A DNA stretch of 20,230 nucleotides from Candidatus Njordarchaeum guaymasense. GTDB lineage: Archaea; Asgardarchaeota; Njordarchaeia; Njordarchaeales; Njordarchaeaceae. Below the pieces are notes generated by a model, which did no database searches, was not told the origin of the DNA, and saw only the letters and a list, made by a program, of their open reading frames with translations. Shown here one piece after another: positions 1-6,534 of the stretch; the first letter of the stretch is position 1; every line of letters begins with the position of its first letter. Position numbers and translations under genes: made by a program. The stretch spans positions 1 through 20,230 of the forward strand of contig JAUQYT010000319.1 in assembly GCA_030587605.1 (NCBI GenBank), read 5' to 3'.

Positions 1-43
1 TTTGAAAACCTCCTAGATTCATTCATAATTACAAATGATCGAA

Positions 44-53
44 GAATAAAGCC
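44..53 (-). promoter_or_regulatory. TATA box and ribosome site for a minus-strand gene off the left edge
   Basis: Read on the minus strand, GGCTTTATTC lies at 53-44. About 30 bases further on comes a strong ribosome site, CTAGGAGGT (positions 15-7). No start codon occurs before position 1, so a minus-strand gene would start just outside the window. This explains why the first ~150 bases hold no gene. It is inference from spacing only. Confidence 0.4.
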
Positions 54-135
54 TTCTCTGCATGAGTCTAGCAGGTGACTTTCTGATGAATTTAAGTTGG
101 TGTGAGTGCACAAGCTCATCGGGTTGATAAAAACG

Positions 136-143
136 TTTAAATT
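136..143 (+). promoter_or_regulatory. TATA box of the CBS-domain gene
   Basis: TTTAAATT at 136-143 predicts a transcript start near 165. That is downstream of the ATG at 156, which argues against the longest reading frame and for the GTG at 174 or the ATG at 183 as the start. Confidence 0.45.
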
Positions 144-182
144 GCATACGCGCATATGGGAGGGGAGAGAGGCGTGAGGAAC

Positions 183-1355
183 ATGATTTCAAAGAAAGTG
201 GGAGACATATTCTCGAAGAAGTTTGCAAGCGTTCACGAGAATGACTTGCTGTCGGACTGCCTCGACATCTTTGAAAAAGAAAAGCTAGCAGCCTTAGCTG
301 TTCTCGACAACAAGGGCAAGTTCAAGGGCGTATTGGCGTTACGATGGATAATCAGGTCAGGACTCGACCCATCCAAAGCGAAGGTCGAAACATTGATGCG
401 CTCCGCCCCCAAGCTCACACCGCAGGATTCCATGAGTAAAGCGGCTAGGTTGATGATAGAGAGCGAGATCAGGCAGCTCCCAGTCTTCGATGGAGAGAAG
501 CTCCTAGGACTTGTCACCGACGAGGAACTTATCCACGCGGTAGTAATGGACAAGTGGGGCGACAGAATGATTACTGAGCTGATGACGAAGAAGCCCTACG
601 TTGTTGATGAAGACGAGACTGTGGGAGGCGTGCTCAACCTCTTTAGGGAACACGGCATATCTCACGCGCCCGTAATCAGTAAGGGGAAACTCGCAGGAAT
701 GGTCAGTGTCATCGATTTCGTCAAGCACCTGTTCAGACCGCTAGAACGTCCCAGGAAAAGCGGTTTCACTGTTGAAAAAGCCAAGACCTTGGGCGGATCA
801 GTTAGGGAAATAATGTCGACGCCCGTAGTAACCGTCACTCCTGGAACGATGCTGAAGGAAGCAGAACAGATAATGCACAAGAACGATATACACTCTTTAG
901 TAGTCGTGGCAGAGGATAGGCCAATAGGAATCGTCACCAAGAGAGATTTCTTGGAACCATTGGCACAAATGGAAATGAAAGAAAGGACTATAAACGTGCA
1001 GTTCTCGACCAGAGACATTCAGCTGGATGAGACCAGAAAACGCTACATAATGAATGACTTCGAATCCTTTGCACAACGATACCAGCCAATGCTAGAAACA
1101 GGCACGCTCTTCGTCTACTTGAAAACTCACGGCGTAAATCACAAGGGCGAACAGCTTGTTCACTGCCGTCTACAACTGAGAACTTGGAGAGGCAACTTCT
1201 TCAGCGCCAGCGATGGTTGGAACTTGGACCAGGTCTTCCACACGGCTCTTGAGAGACTCGAGAGACAGATCCTCAGGAGCAAGGAGTTCGAGAAAGACAA
1301 AGAGCACGCCAGCAACTATTTGAGCAGAATTAGATTCCCAATGTCGGATTTCTGA
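183..1355 (+). CDS. Four-CBS-domain protein with C-terminal HPF/S30EA-like domain
   Basis: The 390-residue protein (ATG 183) has four consecutive CBS domains at about residues 5-55, 70-125, 130-185 and 205-262. Each has the typical start (VGDIF, VETLM, ITELM, VREIM) and end (GVLALRWII, GLVTDEELI, GMVSVIDFV, GIVTKRDFL). Residues ~270-390 form a different domain with two-stranded segments (INVQFSTRDIQLDE..., LFVYLKTHGVNHKGEQLVHCRLQL) and an amphipathic helix (LDQVFHTALERLERQI). This pattern resembles the ribosome hibernation factor fold (HPF/YfiA, S30EA). CBS modules commonly bind adenine nucleotides. The inferred role is an energy-sensing factor acting on ribosomes in the cytoplasm; archaeal CBS-containing hibernation factors have been reported, but equivalence is not shown here. 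Starts at 156 and 174 are open in the same frame. The TATA position disfavours 156, and GTGAGG lies just before ATG 183. CBS calls are sure; the HPF-like call is moderate. Confidence 0.85.
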   Translation: MISKKVGDIFSKKFASVHENDLLSDCLDIFEKEKLAALAVLDNKGKFKGVLALRWIIRSGLDPSKAKVETLMRSAPKLTPQDSMSKAARLMIESEIRQLPVFDGEKLLGLVTDEELIHAVVMDKWGDRMITELMTKKPYVVDEDETVGGVLNLFREHGISHAPVISKGKLAGMVSVIDFVKHLFRPLERPRKSGFTVEKAKTLGGSVREIMSTPVVTVTPGTMLKEAEQIMHKNDIHSLVVVAEDRPIGIVTKRDFLEPLAQMEMKERTINVQFSTRDIQLDETRKRYIMNDFESFAQRYQPMLETGTLFVYLKTHGVNHKGEQLVHCRLQLRTWRGNFFSASDGWNLDQVFHTALERLERQILRSKEFEKDKEHASNYLSRIRFPMSDF

Positions 1356-1414
1356 GAACAGTGCGCCTATTCTTGGTTAATCCCTTTCCGAGAGAATAAA
1401 CAGAAGATAGAAGC

Positions 1415-1422
1415 ATTTAATT
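1415..1422 (+). promoter_or_regulatory. TATA box of the SRPBCC gene
   Basis: ATTTAATT at 1415-1422 predicts transcription from about 1442. The transcript would carry a near-perfect archaeal ribosome site, GGAGGTG at 1452-1458, ten bases before the GTG start. Confidence 0.45.
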
Positions 1423-1468
1423 GGCATGACTTGATGTGCTCTGCATAATGTGGAGGTGCCATTGAAAC

Positions 1469-1864
1469 GTGAAAACTACGACAATAAAGCAGAAAGTTGT
1501 TATTGCAGCTGCGCCCGAAGATGTGTATGATGCTTTCATGGATGCAGATAAACACTCGGCTTTTACTGGGAGCAAAGCCACCTGTGATCCCAAGGTTGGA
1601 GGAAAGTTCACAGCGTGGGACGGGTATATATCAGGGAAGAATGTAGAGCTCGAGAAGGGAAAGAAAATAGTCCAAGACTGGAAAACCACAGAGTGGCTCG
1701 AAGGATACCCTCCTTCCAGATTCCAGTTGACCCTAAAGAAAACAAAAGATGGCACTGAGGTGTCAATGGTTCACTCGAATGTCCCTGCGGAACAAGCTGA
1801 TGACATCAAGCAGGGATGGATTGATTTCTACTGGAATCCACTCAAAAAGTTCCTTAGAAAGTAG
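1469..1864 (+). CDS. SRPBCC / AHSA1-like small-molecule-binding protein
   Basis: This 131-residue protein matches the Activator of Hsp90 ATPase homologue 1-like branch of the START/SRPBCC superfamily. Visible hallmarks are the opening strand and helix VVIAAAPEDVYDAFMDADKH, the FTGSKATCDPKVGGKFTAWDGYISG segment, the basic VQDWKTTEW strand, and the long C-terminal helix DDIKQGWIDFYWNPLKKFL. The fold makes a hydrophobic cavity; ligand and pathway are unknown, and it is cytoplasmic with no signal peptide. The GTG start is fixed by GGAGGTG ten bases upstream. Length is normal for the family, and the gene appears to be transcribed alone. Confidence 0.85.
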   Translation: MKTTTIKQKVVIAAAPEDVYDAFMDADKHSAFTGSKATCDPKVGGKFTAWDGYISGKNVELEKGKKIVQDWKTTEWLEGYPPSRFQLTLKKTKDGTEVSMVHSNVPAEQADDIKQGWIDFYWNPLKKFLRK

Positions 1865-2011
1865 TCGAGAGACAGGTTGAAAACGAGCCTCAGACCAAGT
1901 CGGGGTTTCTGGTGCACAAATTCCTTCTTCATTACAATCTTCGTGGTGACAAGTAAAGTTCTCCCCAAGAGGTCTGTCTCGTAACGTGAGAACATCACTC
2001 CAGTGAACAAA

Positions 2012-2020
2012 GGTTTATTA
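2012..2020 (+). promoter_or_regulatory. TATA box of the VIT1-like gene
   Basis: GTTTATTAG at 2012-2020 lies about 45-50 bases before the ATG at 2064. A weak AGGTG at 2049-2053 may act as ribosome site. Confidence 0.35.
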
Positions 2021-2063
2021 GTTTCATGCTGGTTACATCAATTGGAATAGGTGCTAGACCCTC

Positions 2064-2906
2064 ATGTCGATTGCGATACAGGATTTGCCTGGCGTCCTAA
2101 AGATAATTGTTTTGCTAAACTTGGACAAGGAAGAAGTCGTGGAGACCACTCGCCTAAAACGTATGCTGGACAGGGTCTGCGCAGATCATGTATGTCTTGA
2201 AACGGGCGAGTTCAACAAAGCACTGAACGAGATGGTTTCTGAGGGACTCATTTCAAGTCGAGATGGAGCAGTGCAACTAACAGATCAAGGTGCCAATCTA
2301 AGCAACGATTGGCGTGGTCTACTTCTGAAGAGGGAGCCCATCCTTGAGGTTGTTGCTGGTCTAACTGACGGCTCAATCACCGGTCTCGTGGTAATCCTCT
2401 CGGCTTTCATAGCAGGATTGCCCTCCAACATAGCTGTGTTTGCGGCCTTTCTAACACTTTCATCTGTAGCTATAACAAACTTCTCCAGTTTCCTACTCGG
2501 TGGAATAACTGAGGACATATCCGACATGATTACCCTCCAGAATTTGGTTAGACATAGCTTGAAAGGCATTACCGACAAGAAGAAGCGCGACAGGTCACTT
2601 CTGTTAGTAAGCGAGCTATTCACTCTATTGCACAGTCAGTTAAGTAGGGCGAATCTCTATGCAGCCACGCTCTGCAGCGTGACCACGTTTCTGGCTGGTT
2701 TCATACCCATATCAGTGTATTTGGTGCTACCCTCTCCTCTTCACATAATCTTGTCTCTCGGGATAGTGGGAGCGGTCGTTGGCGGTTTCTTGGTTCGTTA
2801 TCGTTCTAGGAGAACAAAGGTTCACTGGAGGGTGACGTTACTTGAGACTGTCGTGATCATATTAATTGCAGTTGCCGCGTCGCTAATGCTTGGTGGTAGC
2901 ATTTAG
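2064..2906 (+). CDS. VIT1/CCC1-like membrane protein with N-terminal winged-helix domain
   Basis: The first ~85 residues are soluble and look like a winged helix (helix KIIVLLNLDKEEV, recognition-like ETGEFNKALNEMVSEGLI, wing SSRDGAVQLTDQG). After residue 90 the protein resembles the VIT1/CCC1 iron/manganese transporter family: EVVAGLTDGSITGLVVILS (95-113) matches the first membrane helix with its conserved Asp (D102), followed by a second helix at ~122-146. A cytoplasmic stretch rich in K, R and D (150-195) comes next, then three more membrane helices (~198-222, 226-244, 256-277), giving about five. The Glu-rich metal-binding helix of plant VIT1 is not obvious in the cytoplasmic stretch, so transport of Fe/Mn is uncertain. 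The winged helix could act as an internal regulator or be a structural cap. The promoter suggests a single-gene unit. Confidence 0.7.
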   Translation: MSIAIQDLPGVLKIIVLLNLDKEEVVETTRLKRMLDRVCADHVCLETGEFNKALNEMVSEGLISSRDGAVQLTDQGANLSNDWRGLLLKREPILEVVAGLTDGSITGLVVILSAFIAGLPSNIAVFAAFLTLSSVAITNFSSFLLGGITEDISDMITLQNLVRHSLKGITDKKKRDRSLLLVSELFTLLHSQLSRANLYAATLCSVTTFLAGFIPISVYLVLPSPLHIILSLGIVGAVVGGFLVRYRSRRTKVHWRVTLLETVVIILIAVAASLMLGGSI

Positions 2907-2983
2907 AATCATGCCAGCGTAGTCTTGACCGACCTCATCGAAGGATCGGCGTTGTTATTGGTCAAACAAGAATTAGAACTATT

Positions 2984-3006
2984 CGGGGGGAGGGGGAATT
3001 CGAACG
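2984..3006 (-). other. tRNA 3'-end-like sequence in a gene-free stretch
   Basis: The 267-base gap 2907-3173 holds no convincing gene. On the minus strand it carries GTTCGAATTCC followed by a C-rich tract ending in CCCCCCG. This looks like the T-loop and 3' acceptor strand of a tRNA. The sequence upstream of it (minus strand, up to ~3070) does not fold as the rest of a tRNA, and the 5' side of the T-stem does not pair. It may be a duplicated tRNA 3' end left by an integration event, or chance. Confidence 0.25.
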
Positions 3007-3122
3007 CTTCTCTTCTACGATCTACGAACGTCAACTTTACGTATGGTACAGATGCGCAATCAACATAGTCAACGAAACCGCAAGTTCGTTAAGTAATGAC
3101 TCGTGTTTTGTGAAAGGTCACC

Positions 3123-3129
3123 CTTATAG
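3123..3129 (+). promoter_or_regulatory. TATA box of the MEDS-domain gene
   Basis: CTTATAG at 3123-3129 predicts transcription from about 3152, giving a leader of about 20 bases to ATG 3174. Confidence 0.35.
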
Positions 3130-3173
3130 GGAAGAACCGAAAAACTAAGTGGATTGGCTCGTCCACGAATCCG

Positions 3174-3824
3174 ATGTTTCGATCAAAGAACTGGTTCACA
3201 GGAACAGTGAGAAATTACTCTCCAACTGTTACCAAACATGCTTTAGAGGCGTCCTGGTTGGAGAAAAAGGAAATCATCACGCTAGTCAAGAATTTGAAGA
3301 TCAAGGATCACGTAGCCTTCTTCTACTCGACCCTCGAAGAAAAACACCAGATCCTCTTCACATATCTCAAGGCAGGGTTAGAGAAAGGTGAAGCAGGAGC
3401 ATACGTTGCTAGTGAAGAGACCCCCGAGCAGATTAGGCAGGCTATGAAGAAGTTCGGCATCAAAGTGGACCGATACGAGGAAGAGGGGGCTCTGATGATA
3501 ATTGATTACAGAGACTGGTACGTAATCGATGGCCGGTTCAGAGCTTTGACGACCATCGACTTGTGGAAGAATCTATCCAAGAAATCAGAAGCGAACGGAT
3601 TCAAAGCCCTCAGAGTGACAGGGGAGATGGAGTTCTTCTTCAAGGAAAGGCTGGTAAAAGAACTCCTCGACTATGAACAACTGCTTCATAGAGTGCTAGA
3701 TTTTCCAATGACAGTGATTTGTGCCTTCAACCACGAAACAGTTATGAAAGAAGGATCACTCGACGCGACCCGGATCATGTTTGATCTCTTAAAATCGCAC
3801 GGAGCATATCATATCTTGGACTGA
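3174..3824 (+). CDS. MEDS-domain (DcmR-like sensory) protein
   Basis: Residues ~42-214 of this 216-residue protein match the MEDS domain (methanogen/methylotroph DcmR sensory domain): DHVAFFYSTLEEKHQILFTYLKAGLEKGEAGAY begins it, followed by the ALMIIDYRDWY strand, the LRVTGEMEF strand and FPMTVICAFNHETV near the end. MEDS domains are thought to sense small molecules or redox state and are often fused to histidine kinases or helix-turn-helix domains. Here only ~41 N-terminal residues precede the domain, with no recognisable output domain, so any partner must be a separate protein. Possible sensory residues are H46, C183 and H187. ATG 3174 fits the TATA position; a downstream TTG at 3258 would remove most of the N-terminal extension. 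A long overlapping frame (3149-3391) is a shadow. Confidence 0.8.
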   Translation: MFRSKNWFTGTVRNYSPTVTKHALEASWLEKKEIITLVKNLKIKDHVAFFYSTLEEKHQILFTYLKAGLEKGEAGAYVASEETPEQIRQAMKKFGIKVDRYEEEGALMIIDYRDWYVIDGRFRALTTIDLWKNLSKKSEANGFKALRVTGEMEFFFKERLVKELLDYEQLLHRVLDFPMTVICAFNHETVMKEGSLDATRIMFDLLKSHGAYHILD

Positions 3825-3853
3825 GAATCTGGAAAGCTGCCGTCGGACCAAAT

Positions 3854-4846
3854 CTAACCTGTTGACATCAGAAAGTCAATTCTAATCTCCTGTTCGGCTT
3901 GGGCTGTGCCGTCTGGTCGCACTCTTGCTCTTGCCCCTTGAATCTCCAATTCACCGAAGCATAGTCCAGATGATTCCAGCTCGGAGTTGCACGACTGTAT
4001 CACAGCTTTTGGACCATTCGGGTTTGCCTTCGCGGGATCTACGCATTCATCCTGTCGAGCGGCACCCGTCCGCGAAGACATCGTGATGAGCACGTTTCTC
4101 CCGTCTTTCCTGTATCTGTATTCTAGCCGGGGCTCTCTAGGTTTTGGCAGATCCTCAGGGCGGATCCCTAATTTTAGCTCTTTCTTCCCGTCAATCATGA
4201 ATTCAACGTGATCCTTGAAGAGTCGGAGATGTGAACCCGGAATAGGATTGAAGTAATGTACCGGTTTAGAGCTCTTGATTACTGGAACGACAACTGTCCC
4301 TCGGCCGTCATCGCCGGGAGCAACTTGCGCCAGGGCCCACAAAGCAAAAGGAGACTTGAAGTTACGAACCGTCAGGATATCCCGAATTAGTAGCTGCGCA
4401 GTCAATGAGTGTTCCTCTTGCCTGACTGATCTGAGTTCCATCCGTTTTCTGATTTTCCCGCGAAGTGTTTTTCCTGAAATCATATCTTTTGCGGAAATTG
4501 CGCTTTCAAGTTCCACTGCATGAGTCTTCTTTAACACGACCCTGTATTTCGCTGGGTCTATCCCCGGTGGGCAGCGCCACCCCTGGAATTTCTTTGGGTT
4601 GTCGTAGAAGAATGCGCGTTCAGGAGAAACCCACGTGCGAACTCCTCCAGTGTTCCACTCTCCCTTCCTCAAGACATCGTTGATGTGAGGGTTCACCCAA
4701 AGCAGATTCCCTCTCCCTAGGTCTACACCGAGAACCCGACCGCCACGCGGTAACACCAGAATAGAAACTGGTGGAGAGCCAATCTCAACTGTCTCCTCGA
4801 ATTGTCCTATTCGTTTGGCTAGGGTAGCTGGTTCCGTCAATCTCAC
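3854..4846 (-). CDS. Galactose-mutarotase-like beta-sandwich protein (DUF6786-like)
   Basis: I do not firmly recognise this 330-residue protein. It is mainly beta strand and has features of uncharacterised proteins related to aldose 1-epimerases: VLPRGGRVLGVDLGRGNLLW (32-50), VNPHI, a GGVRTWVSPE box (67-76) as in families that bind sugars, and a late strand pair FGELEIQGARARVRPDGTA (297-314). It has no signal peptide or membrane helix and is probably cytoplasmic. The catalytic His/Glu pair of true epimerases cannot be assigned, so activity is open; sugar binding is only an inference. It starts with GTG, 25 bases after the TPR gene's stop and with no promoter of its own visible, so the two probably form an operon. 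Confidence 0.65.
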   Translation of the reverse strand: MRLTEPATLAKRIGQFEETVEIGSPPVSILVLPRGGRVLGVDLGRGNLLWVNPHINDVLRKGEWNTGGVRTWVSPERAFFYDNPKKFQGWRCPPGIDPAKYRVVLKKTHAVELESAISAKDMISGKTLRGKIRKRMELRSVRQEEHSLTAQLLIRDILTVRNFKSPFALWALAQVAPGDDGRGTVVVPVIKSSKPVHYFNPIPGSHLRLFKDHVEFMIDGKKELKLGIRPEDLPKPREPRLEYRYRKDGRNVLITMSSRTGAARQDECVDPAKANPNGPKAVIQSCNSELESSGLCFGELEIQGARARVRPDGTAQAEQEIRIDFLMSTG

Positions 4847-4871
4847 AAAGCGCCTTCTTCGATGGAATTGC

Positions 4872-5663
4872 CTATTCTTTCTCTAGCAATTTATTCCTGG
4901 CATCCGTAGCATCTTGATAAGATGGATCTATTCTCAGCGCTTCATCATAGCATTTCAGCGCTTCCTGGGACTTGCCAAGCTCGGCGAGGGTAGCGCCCTT
5001 ACTGTACCACGCGTCGACGTCCTTTGGATTCATCTTGGTCGCCTTGTCAAAGCACTCTACTGCTTCCTCGATCCTTTTGAGTTCGTGGAGGGCTGATCCC
5101 TTGTTGTACCATGCTTCAAAGTACATGGGGATTAGCTTTATTGCTTCGTCGTAACATTTTACTGCCTCTTCGTATCTGTCGAGCTGGCTGAGGGCCGCGC
5201 CTTTGTTGACCCATGCGCTTGCGAGGCGCGGTTCTATTTCGATCGCCTTGTCGTAGCTCTTTGTTGCTTCCTCGTATCTGCCGAGCTTTCTTAGGGCGAC
5301 TCCCTTGTTGTTCCACGCTAGCGTGAATTTCGGGTCTATCTTGGTGGCGTTGTTGTAGCACTCCAGCGACTCTTCAACTCTGCCTGTTTCGTATAGGGCT
5401 ACGCCTTTGTTAGTCCAGCCTTCGGCGTGTTTTGGGTTGATTTGAATCGCCTTATCGTAGAATTTGAGTGCTTCGTCAACCTTGCCAAGCCCGTGGAGTG
5501 CGACGCCCTTGTTCACCAACGCTTCGACTAGCTGCGGGTTTACCTCAATTGCCTTATTGAAGTAATCTAGTGCTTCCTTGATTCTGCCCGTCTTGAGAAG
5601 CGCAAGACCTCTGTTATACAGACTGCTGGCGTCCTTGTCCTGTCTAGGTTGCGCTGTTGCCAC
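4872..5663 (-). CDS. Protein of seven TPR repeats
   Basis: The 263-residue protein is almost wholly made of seven 34-residue tetratricopeptide repeats, at about 12-45, 46-79, 80-113, 114-147, 148-181, 182-215 and 216-249. Each follows the pattern AxxWxNKGxALxxLGRYEEAxxxYDKAIxIxP. TPR arrays form a right-handed superhelix that binds peptides or partner proteins; it has no enzymatic motif, signal peptide or membrane helix. The regularity, with the NKG(V/A)AL core in most units, points to recent duplication or strong homogenisation. The partner is unknown; the co-transcribed downstream protein is one candidate. GTG 5663 is the only start in frame; GGGGGGTC just upstream is the ribosome site. Confidence 0.9.
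   Translation of the reverse strand: MATAQPRQDKDASSLYNRGLALLKTGRIKEALDYFNKAIEVNPQLVEALVNKGVALHGLGKVDEALKFYDKAIQINPKHAEGWTNKGVALYETGRVEESLECYNNATKIDPKFTLAWNNKGVALRKLGRYEEATKSYDKAIEIEPRLASAWVNKGAALSQLDRYEEAVKCYDEAIKLIPMYFEAWYNKGSALHELKRIEEAVECFDKATKMNPKDVDAWYSKGATLAELGKSQEALKCYDEALRIDPSYQDATDARNKLLEKE
4911..5630 (-). repeat. Tandem ~102-base coding repeats (TPR)
   Basis: Seven in-frame units of about 102 bases code the TPR array. The repeated codons of the NKG-ALxxLG-EEA core are easy to see in the DNA, for example the recurring cccttgttg / cctttgttg segments at ~5099, ~5199, ~5303, ~5404 and ~5508. They are diverged between units, so they are protein repeats rather than a CRISPR or satellite. 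Confidence 0.8.
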
Positions 5664-5738
5664 GCTAGACCCCCCAACATCATGATGCTCAGCATTAAGT
5701 TCGAGCCTTGATTGAAACCCCTATTCTCCGCAATCTAG

Positions 5739-5747
5739 TCTTAAAGT
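5739..5747 (-). promoter_or_regulatory. TATA box of the TPR operon
   Basis: On the minus strand ACTTTAAGA lies about 80 bases upstream of the GTG start. It predicts a leader of about 50 bases, longer than most others in this window. Confidence 0.35.
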
Positions 5748-5798
5748 TTTCCTTAATAGCGCCCGAACTAATTCATGTACTTGTATTGCGGTCATCAA

Positions 5799-6344
5799 TT
5801 AATCTGTGATAGCAGTCTGGCGCTTGATTTTCGGATCCGTGAACAGGTCGGTCTCATCGCGGCTCCGTGTAGAGAACTCGGAGATTATTGCCCCATCATC
5901 TCCGCCCTGAAACCAATGCCACGTATTTGGCGGAAGCGTATACTGGTCTCCAGGGTTTAGGACGATCTCATTCCAGACAGTGAAGTGTGACCTATACTTG
6001 GCAGGGACAACTGCCTTGGGATGAGGAGTAGCTTTCCCAGGAACGTGGAGATAGATCACACCCCACCGGCAGCGGAAAGTCTCCTCCTTACCGGGATCTC
6101 TTCCCACTGGTGGGTGTCTATGCTCGGGGCATATCTGGAGAGGGAAGAGCACCAACTCCTTGGCACAGACTCGTTCAGTGTTTACATAAACTACGAGTTC
6201 CACGCCTATATGCTCAAGGTCGCTGAGACCAAGGTCAGCTACCTCGATCTGTGAAACTTCTTGGGAGGTGAGGACAATGCCTGCGCGATCCAGCATCTCC
6301 TTGGCGCGTTTCTGAGCAGCTTCATACTGTTCCCGTGTAATCAT
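5799..6344 (-). CDS. D-lyxose isomerase-type cupin (D-lyxose ketol-isomerase)
   Basis: The 181-residue protein matches the D-lyxose isomerase family (lyx_isomer cupins, which interconvert D-lyxose and D-xylulose using a divalent metal, usually Mn). The metal site is visible: ICPEHRHPP (71-79) supplies H75 and H77, GKEETFRCRWG (85-95) supplies E87/E88, and TLPPNTWHWFQ (136-146) supplies H143. The conserved ISEFSTRSRDETD closes the barrel. The N-terminal helix ITREQYEAAQKRAKEML is typical too. It is cytoplasmic. ATG 6344 is preceded by GGTGA seven bases upstream and a TATA box at 6391-6400. No sugar kinase or transporter lies beside it, so the pathway cannot be read from context; a related sugar may be the true substrate. 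Confidence 0.85.
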   Translation of the reverse strand: MITREQYEAAQKRAKEMLDRAGIVLTSQEVSQIEVADLGLSDLEHIGVELVVYVNTERVCAKELVLFPLQICPEHRHPPVGRDPGKEETFRCRWGVIYLHVPGKATPHPKAVVPAKYRSHFTVWNEIVLNPGDQYTLPPNTWHWFQGGDDGAIISEFSTRSRDETDLFTDPKIKRQTAITD

Positions 6345-6362
6345 GATTCAACTCACCACAAC

Positions 6363-6432
6363 GCGACTCTCTCACTTATCTCTCAAACCCTCTATAACTA
6401 AGTAGCGTTCACCGGCTAACATGCGACTCTCT
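6363..6432 (-). promoter_or_regulatory. Pair of GCGACTCTCT elements flanking the D-lyxose isomerase promoter
   Basis: The 10-mer GCGACTCTCT occurs exactly at 6363-6372 and again at 6423-6432 in the same orientation, 60 bases apart. The first covers the predicted transcript start of the isomerase gene; the second lies just upstream of its TATA box (TAGTTATAGA, minus strand, 6400-6391). The second copy also forms a hairpin, GCGAC-TCTCT-GTCGC. Two copies around a promoter suggest a regulator binding site; the regulator is unknown. Confidence 0.35.
6391..6400 (-). promoter_or_regulatory. TATA box of the D-lyxose isomerase gene
   Basis: TAGTTATAGA on the minus strand predicts a start near 6370 and a leader of about 26 bases that includes the GGTGA ribosome site. 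Confidence 0.45.
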
Positions 6433-6484
6433 GTCGCGTCAGGGGGGTTTTCAAGAACGCAAGGAATCTGCTCTCCGGCATTTC

Positions 6485-6500
6485 AAAAGCTCTGAAGAGC
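6485..6500 (-). terminator. Hairpin plus T-run after the 162-residue membrane protein gene
   Basis: On the minus strand GCTCTTCAGAGC is followed at once by TTTTG, 35 bases after the stop at 6535. The stem is short (4-5 bp), but position and T-run fit a terminator. Confidence 0.35.
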
Positions 6501-6534
6501 AACTAAGCGTGGGCTGGAAGGTCAAAATGGGACT

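Noticed and set aside
19..228. Minus-strand frame of 69 codons at the left edge
   Set aside because: It overlaps the start of the CBS gene and its promoter, and the translation has no recognisable pattern.
1368..1397. TATTCT ... AGAATA hairpin as a terminator after the CBS gene
   Set aside because: The stem is only 6 bp, AT-rich, with a long loop and no following T-run.
1868..1980. Inverted repeat GAGACAG ... CTGTCTC after the SRPBCC gene
   Set aside because: Seven bases at about 100 bases distance is within chance expectation and fits no known element.
2935..3075. A complete tRNA gene on the minus strand
   Set aside because: Only the T-loop-like and acceptor-like segment is present; no anticodon arm, D-arm or matching 5' acceptor strand can be drawn.
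3149..3391. Plus-strand frame of 80 codons over the MEDS gene
   Set aside because: It overlaps a well-supported MEDS domain in another frame and its translation is low in hydrophobic core residues.
4911..5630. Regular ~102-base repeats taken as a possible CRISPR or satellite
   Set aside because: The units are contiguous, in frame, diverged and encode TPRs; there are no spacers.
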